Program-made: the position numbers and the translations under genes
DNA from: Asterionellopsis glacialis
Lineage: Eukaryota; Bacillariophyta; Plagiogrammaphyceae; Rhaphoneidales; Asterionellopsidaceae
DNA length: 13,979 nt
Assembly: GCA_014885115.2 (NCBI GenBank)
Contig: WKLE02002758.1
Span: forward strand, 1-13,979
Direction of reading: 5' to 3'
Notes under the pieces: model-generated
Databases searched by the model: none
Seen by the model: only the letters and a program-made list of their open reading frames with translations
What the model was told of the DNA's origin: nothing
Part shown: piece after piece, positions 1 through 8,268 of the stretch
Numbering within the stretch: the stretch's first letter is position 1
Layout of the letters: the number at the start of each line of letters is the position of its first letter

Positions 1-834
1 AGAAAAAATTTAGGGCTAAAATATTTTTTTTTTGGATTCCCCCGGATTTTTGAGCTGTACACTAGTTACTTTCATTAGATAATACATAAGAACTAGTAGG
101 TGCGCAACGAATGAAAAAATTCTTTAATAGGTACGTATGACGACCTATACCTGGTAGAGGATTTCAACAATTCCATTATCTTCGTATTGTATGTAGGATC
201 TACATCGTACAGGTAGGTCCGTAGGACAGAACTCTCTGTACCGCGAGCTATGACAGCTCAGTATTACCCTTACTACCTGTACCAGGTACAGTAGCAGGTA
301 CAGCTCACTAGGTACTCGTCAGTGGTACCAGAGGTTGCGGTGCTAGAGAGGCTAGAGCAGTTATTTGGAACTTCGTCATCTTCATCTATCAGTTCTCTTA
401 CCAGGTACTCTAGTGCTCGTGCACTCGTACCTGGTACTGCACAGGCATTACCAGGTACGTCCGTTTCCGTTCGTGTCAGATTTCGCGGTTAGCAGGCCAG
501 ACCTCCTATTCCTACAGTAGGGTGCCTTTTGATTGATTCTGTGTGTTCTCTGTTCTGTCCTTGTGATTGATTCCTTCGTGCGCGATTCAGACGCAGTGGC
601 AGTTTCTTGGAGTTCTCATCGCTCTGGTAGACACTTGTGTTGATTTCTACACAAGCCATCAACATCACAAACTGTACGATGAAATTCTTCTGCCAAGATC
701 TATCTTCGAGCTATTTTTTCGACGGTCAAAAAAGAGAAGCACAAAAAATCCAAGTACTCACTGAAAAATAAACGAAAGAGAGCGAAACAACTCTAACTTC
801 TTGATCAAACACGACAAGACAAAAAACAAGAAAC
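1..834. other. Non-coding stretch with palindromic motif cluster
   Basis: No convincing gene. The open frames here begin at TTG, have no recognisable composition and overlap simple sequence. The notable content is five exact copies of the palindromic 9-mer TACCWGGTA at 148-156, 280-288, 399-407, 428-436 and 449-457. Near variants lie between them, such as GGTACCAGAGG near 325. The copy at 280-288 sits in a 15-bp odd palindrome (277-291, arms CTGTACC and GGTACAG). The string CAGGTACAG is repeated directly at 283-291 and 295-303. The last ~70 bases before 835 are probably the 5' UTR of the next gene. Confidence 0.6.
277..457. repeat. TACCWGGTA palindrome cluster, left
   Basis: Four exact TACCWGGTA copies lie within 181 bases (280, 399, 428, 449) and a fifth lies just outside at 148. 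The motif reads the same on both strands apart from the central W, which is typical of sites bound by a dimeric protein. It could equally be a remnant of a simple repeat family. I do not recognise it as a named element. Confidence 0.6.
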
Positions 835-1569
835 ATGGTTCATCCAAAGGAGTAAGTGATGTTGATATCGATGCATTGAGTAGGGAATTTTGTTGTTGTT
901 GTCACGAGATCTTCGTTGTCAATCTTGAGAGAAAGGGTTCGGAAAGAAAGAAAGCGGTCCCTCGGTCACGAAGTTGTCAGGGATTGCCGGGTTCTCCTTC
1001 AGTAGGATTTCTACGTACGATCGTCAAAAGATATCCTGCCCTCACATCTCCACAGCTTTAGAAAAAAGGTGTCAAAGCTCTGAACTAACTTTCTAGAGAA
1101 AGAACATTCAAGTCAACATGATCATTCCGAGTTTTGAAAATGATCGTTTTTCGGACAATGGCATCACAACAGCGAACGGGAACAATGTCATTGATTCGGA
1201 AAAACTCCCAGTCGTGGCTGTATTATGCTTGGCATTGCGTACGCACTGACTCTTTCCGATTGGATTAGATTGGATACCTCAACTTGACTTGAATCACCTC
1301 ATCTTACATTCACATATCTAAATGCATTGACTAACCTTTTTAATCTGTTGCTTATATGATACCTCTAAAAATACTATCACAACAGAGATTCACACCACAA
1401 GGGAAGTAGCGGTATCCCAGAAACGAAGGGAACTGCAGAAGGTTCTTCTAGTAGGAACATTCAACGAAAGCATGATCATGATCCTACAAAAAAGGAAAAG
1501 AAGCAACACGGTGGCGGAGGAGGAAAGGGAAAATGGAACGATCTTGACGATGGCAGTATGGATGCTTAG
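835..1569 (+). CDS. Small GKGKW-motif protein, two exons predicted (66 aa)
   Basis: Predicted model: exon 1 at 835-851 (ATG to GA, encoding MVHPK plus two bases), intron 852-1385 with a consensus GTAAGT donor and AACAG acceptor, exon 2 at 1386-1569 ending in TAG. The splice restores one frame and gives a 66-residue, very hydrophilic protein starting MVHPKEDSHHKG. It has a His/Asp/Lys-rich middle and the C-terminus GGGGGKGKWNDLDDGSMDA. That tail closely matches GGHGKGKWTEVMDGSEEA in the PDCD4 homologue at 6083-7906. In known PDCD4 and plant MA3 proteins a glycine/lysine-rich GKG-x-W motif precedes the first MA3 domain. Here the protein stops right after it, so there is no MA3 domain. Function is unknown; binding to ribosomes or RNA is only an inference. 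The 534-base intron could hide another exon, and an alternative first exon starting at the ATG at 1118 is possible with weaker splice sites. Exon 2 is firmer than exon 1. Confidence 0.5.
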
Positions 1570-2928
1570 AGAGAGCTAAATCAGTTTAATCCCCCCTTAC
1601 TTTTATGATATGTATGGCACAAACGTAATTTTTGATTTGATTGGTTGCACATTATCGATCAAAGAGAAAGAAACAACTATAACACACAAAAAACACTGCA
1701 TAAAAATACTCTCTTCATCGATTTGATTATTTTTAATTAAAAATACACAAAAACATGAAAAGCACACATACCTCTACATTGTACAAAAAACAACTAAAAA
1801 TTATTATAATAGATCACATATTGATTCAATTGGCTTGAACAACATATTTCACAACCTGTCTGATCATAACCAAGTACTGGTAGTACCTACCCTTCTTCTG
1901 TGTGTACATTGCGTGTGACTTCTATAGTTGTAAGGATGTGTTCCTTTGTGTTGAAGACTTCTATATTTACAAGGATATGTGATGGTCTGTACCATCTAGA
2001 ACTTTCTCTATATGCTCATGTCTTTCTCCATGATTCCTCTCATAGACTACCTGTGCCATCTTACTTCGCATTACCAGCCACAACTATTTGGTTTAATCAC
2101 CGGATCTTCCTGGCTACTCTTCCATCTGTGTTCCCCTCCAGGGAGAGACTTCTAGTATTTGCGAAGAGTCAATATACCTCACAAAGATACCACTATGACG
2201 CCCATCAAGTAATCCCTTTGTTTGAGAACGTAATTGCCGTGGAAAAGCTGATTTTTGGCATGTTTCCGATTCAATTCTGAAAAGTAATTTTTTATTTCCA
2301 ATCAAAACCAATCATTACAATCCTCAAGAATGAAAGCACACCGCAGCAACAGATGCCACTGGTGGCACGATAACAAAGAAACAAGTACTTTCACATGAAA
2401 CAGGAGAAGTGCTTTTAGTTCGTAGTTCAACAAAGCACAAATAAATCATACGTGTACCAGAGTTTGCATAATATATCAACGGTTAAAGGTTAGGAGGATG
2501 AAGAATACTTTTATTGTACAAGGGTGTTCACGATTTACATGCTACAGCACGACCCAAGAAAACAAATGATTTTAGATAAAGTTGGAACTTATGAATGCCT
2601 GTGTTGCAAGTACAACAAATTTTGATTAAATGTGAAGTTATATATAAATCTGCCTGCTTCTATTGCATTTCTTTGTTACTATTATGCTAAATAAACAATA
2701 AATTACATCGACTTCAACATTTTGGACCTACATCCTTTCTAGAAAGCAGGAATCCAAACGTATGTGGTTGTCACTTATTAAACTAGAATTATTGTGAGTG
2801 CTGATGATGGTGTGCAACTTGGATTCATCTCCTGATTGACATGCTGAATAGTTCGCCATCGTCTGTCAGGGTTGACCTTCACCAGAATTATACATCCGAG
2901 TCGGACCGTCTGTCCCTTGCGGTCCTAC
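1570..2928. other. Intergenic, no supported gene
   Basis: About 1.36 kb of mostly AT-rich sequence. The segment around 1600-1830 is especially A/T-rich and is probably the 3' UTR and terminator region of the upstream small gene. A 126-codon open frame at 1900-2280 starts at GTG and resembles nothing I know. It contains an imperfect direct repeat (1917-1940 and 1956-1979, 20 of 24 bases identical, beginning GACTTCTATA). The rest shows no structure I can name. Confidence 0.6.
1917..1979. repeat. Degenerate 24-bp direct repeat
   Basis: The two copies (1917-1940 and 1956-1979) share GACTTCTATA and then AAGGAT, with 4 mismatches over 24 bases and 15 bases between them. This is short and may be chance or an old local duplication. 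Confidence 0.4.
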
Positions 2929-3660
2929 CTATTCAGATTCTTCTCCGCTACTTCCTCCTCGGTTTTTGTTAATTCTTGAACAACGCTGCTTTTGCTCCAA
3001 ATATAAAAAATTGACTTCTGAATCTGGGCCTAATGCCACTGCTGGAAAAAATGATACGTTTTTGCCATTCTTAAAGTTTTTCAGGAAATCTCTTGCAAGC
3101 ACATCATGGGTACCAGTAGACACATCCTTCTCCATCACCAAACATCCATTGCCAGAAAGGTCCAAGGTAAAAGTAAGTATGTCTCCAGTGCCATGAGTTC
3201 CAGTGCCAAAAGTTGGATTTTTTTTTCCATGGCGCATAAACGATGTAAAAATCTCCCCAGTCGGACTCATAATACAAAAGTATTTGACTTCAGAGGTGAT
3301 CCAACCACTAGTTTTTTGTATAGTATCACCTTTAACGAAACAAATTTCATCATGATTGCAAGCTCTTGTGATCTGAATAGACCACTTATGCACGCCGCTT
3401 GTCATTGGTTCACATACTAGCCTTGAAGATATTTTACTCCTGGCTCCTGTAAACACCGAATTTTTGAATTCTTCCCAAAAGGGTGATCGATATGAGAATG
3501 TCATTCCTTCAAAGAAGAGGGCCTGGTCTCTATAGGCTTTGAGCAATCGTCGTTTCGACACAAGGCCTGATGGTTCGACATAGTCACGTAAATCTGATGG
3601 ATTAATGTGTTTACAGATAACATACTTCGAAATTAGGTAAATGGAAAATTTTCTTTCGGT
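2929..3660 (-). CDS. SPRY/B30.2-like domain protein, 5' end unresolved
   Basis: A continuous minus-strand frame runs from after a TGA at 3661-3663 to a TAG at 2929-2931. The central part reads like a SPRY (B30.2-type beta-sandwich) domain. SGVHKWSIQI matches the usual G-x-x-x-W-x-(I/V) first strand. TGDILTFTLDL followed by GNGCLVMEKD matches the GD-x-I-x-x-x-LDL ... N/K core, and SFFPAVALGPDSEVNFL matches the final PAV-x-L strands. SPRY domains are protein-interaction modules, often in ubiquitin ligase adaptors; no partner is visible here. The first in-frame ATG is at 3502-3504 (191 residues). The frame upstream of it, including NPSDLRDYVEPSG, looks like protein but has no ATG. An upstream exon joined at the ATCAG acceptor near 3594, or loss of the original 5' end, are both possible. 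The gene is divergent from the PITH gene. The tail (NKNRGGSSGEESE) is short, charged and probably disordered. Confidence 0.55.
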   Translation of the reverse strand, partial: TERKFSIYLISKYVICKHINPSDLRDYVEPSGLVSKRRLLKAYRDQALFFEGMTFSYRSPFWEEFKNSVFTGARSKISSRLVCEPMTSGVHKWSIQITRACNHDEICFVKGDTIQKTSGWITSEVKYFCIMSPTGEIFTSFMRHGKKNPTFGTGTHGTGDILTFTLDLSGNGCLVMEKDVSTGTHDVLARDFLKNFKNGKNVSFFPAVALGPDSEVNFLYLEQKQRCSRINKNRGGSSGEESE

Positions 3661-4149
3661 TCAACGTCTGACGTTGCCGAGAATCCCTATTCGATTCTGA
3701 CCAAACTTTTTAATACACGAAATACAGTTAATTCTCTCTGAAATAGAATATCATGCATAATTAAAATAGTGAACGATCCTCTCGGTTCTGTTATTATGTT
3801 GCGTTCTCCGTTGATGGACCTGTGATTCCAAGGTATCTTATGTATTGAAATGCCTGAAGAAAAAGTACAGTAACTGGTAGGTCCTACATCGACAAAGATA
3901 CATCTTTTAATTTGAAGGTCAGTCCGCCTTCCGTCATTCAACGCTTTCAGCTTGGCGCACGATCGATTGATTGGGATTGATTGTAGTCTCTCTACAGTAG
4001 AGTCCAAAGATTTGTTGTTGCAATCTCGTGGGATTGAACTAGCTAGAACATCATTAACATCACTCTAAGACACGCAAGAGAACCCAGTTCAGTTGAATTG
4101 TAGAATAGAAACACGAATAACCCAGAAAGATTTAAAAAAGAAAACCATT
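3661..4149. promoter_or_regulatory. Shared divergent upstream region
   Basis: This gap lies between the minus-strand SPRY gene and the plus-strand PITH gene, so it must hold the 5' UTR and promoter of the PITH gene and probably the missing 5' exon or promoter of the SPRY gene. A minus-strand frame is open from about 4064 to 3687 but has no ATG near its 5' end and no recognisable domain. A possible minus-strand micro-exon starts with ATG (MTEGGLTFKLKD, near 3930) before a GTATCT donor, but its phase does not fit the obvious acceptor at 3594. No TATA box is clear enough to call. Confidence 0.35.
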
Positions 4150-4794
4150 ATGGATCCTCCGGAATGCTCTGGCCATTCGCACGATCACGATCATGGTGAT
4201 GAACTTGGTTTGAGTTTGCGCCCTCAAGTTGACTTTCCAAAGGTAATGTGTCTGAATGAAGAAGTTACCAATAGTGGACAGAGAATTATTAAAATCCACG
4301 AGGAACGCCTAACGACGGAACCATCCTTGACATCTCCTGAAGATGATGCTGAATTACTTCTTCATGTCCCATTCACGGAGTCTGTCACGATTCAATCCAT
4401 TTCAATCCGTTCTACACGCGAAAGTGATAATACATTTGCTCCCAAGACTGTCAAATTATTTGTCGACCGTGAGAATTTAGACTTTGAAACGGCACGTGAA
4501 TTGCCTCCAGCAGCAACCTTGGAATTGGTGCCACCAGATCACTTTGTAGAAGGTTCTATCGATTATCCCCTTCGACCAGCAGGACGCTTCCAAAATGTGT
4601 CAGCTGTCAGCATCTTTTTCGCGGAGAATTATTCTGGTGATGAAGAGACTAGTACAGAAGTTACATTTGTTGGTTTCAAGGGTAAGGGTACAAACGTGAA
4701 GCGTATGGCAGTAGAAGCGGTATATGAAACGTCAGCAAATCTAGAAGACCACGAAGTTCACACAGAAGGCATCGGAGCACCAGAAGGTCTTTAA
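4150..4794 (+). CDS. PITHD1: PITH-domain protein (PITHD1-like), 214 aa
   Basis: A single uninterrupted frame encodes 214 residues, close to the length of human PITHD1. I chose the ATG at 4150 (context CATTATGG); the in-frame triplet at 4093 is TTG and lies in the 5' UTR. The N-terminus is a short His-rich CSGHSHDHDHGDE, as in animal PITHD1. The PITH fold follows: CLNEE near residue 34, the strand LLLHVPFTESVTIQSISI, VKLFVDRENLDFE, the stretch RFQNVSAVSIFFAENYSGDEE and VTFVGFKGKG. It ends with ETSANLEDHEVHTEG, which matches the family's diagnostic YE-x-SAN-x-x-DH-x-VH ending. The PITH domain is the proteasome-interacting domain at the C-terminus of thioredoxin-like TXNL1; stand-alone PITH proteins lack the thioredoxin domain, as here. 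No signal peptide or membrane segment is present, so it is probably cytosolic or nuclear. It looks intact. Confidence 0.93.
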   Translation: MDPPECSGHSHDHDHGDELGLSLRPQVDFPKVMCLNEEVTNSGQRIIKIHEERLTTEPSLTSPEDDAELLLHVPFTESVTIQSISIRSTRESDNTFAPKTVKLFVDRENLDFETARELPPAATLELVPPDHFVEGSIDYPLRPAGRFQNVSAVSIFFAENYSGDEETSTEVTFVGFKGKGTNVKRMAVEAVYETSANLEDHEVHTEGIGAPEGL

Positions 4795-6082
4795 AAAAAG
4801 AGAAATAAACGAATATGCATAAGATTTCATAGTATTGAAATGGAAAGATTAGAAACAAAAAAGAAAAGCTATCTTGGGAAGAAGCAGAAAAGGACGAACA
4901 CGTGGTCAATTTTATTTGAGAAATGTTTGTCAGCACATCTGTGGCATTGCAATTAGTGCACGTTGGAGCAAAAATCAGTCATTATTTATTACAAGTAATT
5001 AAAGTAAACAACAAAGCGTAAAAATTCCAATCAAATCCTCAAAACCGCATAATTCAGACTTAAAAAAAAAACGAAATCAGAACTTGAAAGCGCATCAATG
5101 TACCCTATTTTCTGCTTTCTTTAGAAAGTCTTTAGAACCATGAGCTGCTCAGTATGAAACAACTTGTGCAAAACCATTTCCGTTATTTTCTAGCTAGCTC
5201 TGACTTGGGTACATTACTTGTTGATTGTTATATTGAAAATACTGATTAAGGTATCAACCAAGGAGAGCAACCACGATCACGGTTAGCTTTGCTACAAAAA
5301 AAATGAAACCATTTGATTCTAATTGAAGAAAGTTCTGATAAATTATGCAGAGAAAAAAATCAAGGCAGTCCAACATCGATGATTTACATAGCAAAGGTGA
5401 CACGGCACCATTACAATTGCCAAGATGTTCTTGTCGCGTTTCTATCGTGTTCGCTTTTTCTCGAACACTTCTTGTTACTTCAATAATTTGGTAAGGTGAA
5501 ATGGAATAATGAAAAATCGAAGACATGGTCCAACTGATTGATTTCGTGACATCATGCCTTGCGATCCTTTTTCTCCCGAAACATCAAGCATCATGAAAAA
5601 CGAAAGAAGATTTGAATCAACTTAGTTCTTCTGGCGAGCGGGGATGGATGGACTCTCTCTAGCTAGAGAGAGTCAATGCGACAGGTCAAGTCCGTTTGAG
5701 ATATTCAATAGCTTACGTACAGGTGAGTCAGTATATAATATACACTGTTTGGATTAGTGTACTTTTGAACGGTCTACAGAAGAGAACTCCGGCGGTGAGC
5801 ACATCTCAAGAACGTCAATGGAAACATGTACAGACCTTATTTGGTACAAAATGTACGCAATATCCACGTTGGAGGAAAAAGGTGTCAAAAATCTTTCATG
5901 CGTGCATTTGGGGTATGGGAAAAACAGGAAAATTGCGAACACGAGACACAATAACACGAGATAGAAAGAAACAGAATCAAACGACCCAAAGAGTCGACAA
6001 AGACAAACAAGAATACCGGACGGCTAGTTTGTTTTCATTACAAACGAAAACAAATTAGACGATTTCAATAACACTAGGCATC
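4795..6082. other. Intergenic, no firmly supported gene
   Basis: This contains the 3' UTR of the PITH gene and the upstream region of the PDCD4 homologue. One minus-strand frame with a genuine ATG (5526 to 5254, 90 codons) has a hydrophobic C-terminus (FVAKLTVIVVALLG) but no known domain. It is short enough to be chance, and I do not call it a gene. The plus-strand open frame at 5696-6058 starts at TTG and is basic and low in structure. A perfect 24-bp palindrome lies at 5651-5674. Confidence 0.5.
5651..5674. repeat. Perfect 24-bp palindrome
   Basis: Each half is GACTCTCTCTAG and its exact complement, with no spacer, centred between 5662 and 5663. It can form a 12-bp hairpin arm or bind a dimer. 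It lies about 410 bases upstream of the proposed start of the PDCD4 homologue. Confidence 0.85.
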
Positions 6083-7906
6083 ATGGCAGAATTTTCGAAA
6101 CGACCGGAAGTTACGGTGGAAACTATGGTGCGTTCAAAAGAGATGGGTGGTATCATCATCGTTGTCGTGAGATGATCGTGGCATCTCTCTTCTATTTGAC
6201 TCTTGCTCAGCTTGCTTTGCGCGCCTTCGCGCGAAAAAATCCGAATTCTCAGAAATCCAAAAAAGATCCGATCCGCCCGGAATCTTGCTTCTGTTCTGTT
6301 TGATCGTCTTTTCTTTCGGCATTTCTTGTTCTTGTCTATATCTGGCTTCATTCTTTCTCTATTTTTATTCTTTCGTCACATCCACAGACACACATATGAA
6401 AGAATTTCTCCACTAACGTACGTTCGTATTTTCCATTTACTCAATGAAAATAGGGCAAAGTCCATAATCCTACTGGAGAGGGTATTAATGCAATTTCAGC
6501 TCAGGCAAAAGCAACAGCTGCCAAACACAGGGCAGCAGTAGAAAAGGCAGCAATCGAGGCTGCTGGTTCTGGACCACCTGGACCACAACGTCACGGCCAT
6601 GTCCACACAGCAGCTGAACATGAAACTCAAGTTAGTGAGGTAGGGTCCGCACGTCGTAACATTACTCGTAAAAAGAGTGACAATACTGCCGGAAACTATG
6701 ACAATGCACGGAAAAAACAAGGGGGGCATGGCAAGGGTAAATGGACAGAAGTTATGGATGGATCCGAGGAGGCTGTTGTTGGTGCACTGGATGAAAACGA
6801 TCCCTTGTACGATGAACAGGAAGATTCATCCAAGTATATTTTGTCCTCATCTACGAATAACGAAAATCTCGCAGATAAAAGTAATGGTGATGCAACTGGA
6901 TATGATAGTATAGCTGAAAAGGCAATTTATGGGCCTATGCTTACTTTGCCAGAGTTCAAAATTCGTGTTGCTGATATTCTTCGTGAATACTTTGATTCAG
7001 CCGATACAGATGAGGTCATCCGTAGTATCGATGAATTGAAATGTAAGGAATACCATCCTGAAGTCGTCAAACGTGCTATAAGTCTCAGTTTAGATGAAGG
7101 ACCACGTGAACGAGAATTGGTCAGTCGTCTCTTGACATGTCTACACCCGACGCCCCTGGAAGAAGCTGATGTGGAGGCTGGATTTGAATTACTTCTCACG
7201 GCACTTGATGACCTTAGTATTGATATTCCTGATGCTAAACTTATGGTTGGCTCCTTCTTGGCACGTGCTGTAGTCGATGAGGTTCTGCCACCTGCATTTT
7301 TGTCAACGCAAAATAATGATCGTCCTGGTGATGCTGTCATTGAAAGGGCAGTCAGTTTACTATCACGTGAACATTGTACGGCTAGGCTTGAACATGTATG
7401 GGGGCCTGGAGATGGAAGACCCGTTGCAGAACTCAAAAGTGTCATGGATATGCTTCTCAAGGTAATTTACTACTTGTTGTGTTTGGACGTGTTATTGAAT
7501 GTGTGGAAAGTAGTGAACTCAAACTATTGTACCTTTGTTATAACAGGAATATCTTCTTTCACGTGAATTGGATGAAGCTGCTGTGTGCGTCAAGGAAATG
7601 GATGCTGCCCACTTCCAACATGAGTTGGTAAAACGTGGTGTTACGATTGCCATGGAAGAAGATGGTCAGAATCAATCCGAAAAGGCATCATCTGCTATTG
7701 ATGCTATGGCAGCACTGTTTTCCTTCTTGGTCAAGAATGCCATTGTGTCGGAATATCAGGTTGCAAAGGGATTAAGTCGTTTACATAAGATTTTACCCGA
7801 TTTATCTCTTGATGTTCCTGCAGCTTCTAAAATTTTGGAAGAGTTTGAAACTTTAGCAAGAGATGGTGGATGTTTACCTGCTCCATCTGCCACTCCAGGG
7901 CAGTAG
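6083..7906 (+). CDS. PDCD4: PDCD4 homologue with two MA3 domains, three exons (483 aa)
   Basis: Model: exon 1 at 6083-6166 (MAEFSKRPEVTVETM...), intron 6167-6453, exon 2 at 6454-7461, intron 7462-7546 (85 bases, GTAATT...AACAG), exon 3 at 7547-7906. Introns are phase 0. The second splice is certain because MLLK joins EYLLSRELDEA, reproducing the LLKEYLLS start of the second MA3 domain of human PDCD4. The protein has an Ala/His-rich N-terminal region, a GGHGKGKW motif near residues 118-125, an acidic DENDPLYDEQED stretch (compare DPNYDDD in human), MA3-1 at about 193-310 and MA3-2 at about 353-470, ending in LDVPAASKILEEF (human LDVPHSYSVLERF). Total length is close to human PDCD4 (469). MA3 domains bind eIF4A and block cap-dependent translation; the N-terminal region contacts RNA and the 40S subunit. 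Exon 1 is the weak part. The exon 2 frame meets a TAG at 6451-6453, so a splice at TAG/GGC is needed, but donors GTGAGA (6167) and GTGCGT (6128) both fit its phase. Confidence 0.88.
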
Positions 7907-8268
7907 GTGACATGGGAAAAACGTAAATTTGTCGCCTTCTTCTGTACAAAGGTGGTTGAGGTTGAGAATCACAAAACATACATGCATAGCACGCCTGCAT
8001 TCTTTCATTTCCATAGCATTCTTGGATGACGACAAATACAGCCATAAAAAGATATTGGACCAACGTAATAATGGGCAGATATTTACACAAAAATAACAAT
8101 TCTAAATAAAATACACCATAACGAAATACAAAATCTTTGACAAATATTATAGTAGACCGCGCTCCGTGCTACTGTTTCGACCATGTCTTGACATGCACAA
8201 TACCATTAAAAGTGTCGTAAAATTCAAACGAGGCTTTGCAGTATAATATTGTCGTTAGTGTACTTTAT
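7907..8268. other. Convergent 3' gap
   Basis: About 360 bases between the end of the PDCD4 homologue and the decayed dioxygenase on the opposite strand. It should hold the 3' UTR and polyadenylation region of the former. It turns AT-rich from about 8080. No gene or repeat is seen. Confidence 0.5.

Noticed and set aside
1386..1590. Alternative frame across exon 2 of the small gene
   Set aside because: A second frame is open through the same bases, but only the chosen frame gives the GKGKW motif shared with the PDCD4 homologue.
1900..2280. 126-codon plus-strand open frame
   Set aside because: It starts at GTG and has no recognisable domain or splice context. It overlaps an equally open minus-strand frame starting at TTG, as expected for chance frames.
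2966..3420. Two plus-strand frames opposite the SPRY gene
   Set aside because: They are antisense shadows; the minus strand carries the domain pattern.
3687..4064. Minus-strand open frame in the divergent promoter
   Set aside because: It has no ATG near its 5' end, starts only at TTG and shows no domain. A role as a SPRY 5' exon could not be fitted in phase.
5254..5526. 90-codon minus-strand frame with hydrophobic C-terminus
   Set aside because: It has a real ATG but no family resemblance, and it is short and in AT-rich DNA. A tail-anchored peptide cannot be excluded.
5696..6058. 120-codon plus-strand frame before the PDCD4 homologue
   Set aside because: It starts at TTG, has a basic low-information sequence and ends just before the proposed start of the PDCD4 gene, so it is probably 5' UTR or promoter.
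6927..7460. 177-codon minus-strand frame
   Set aside because: It is an antisense shadow of the MA3 region of the PDCD4 homologue.
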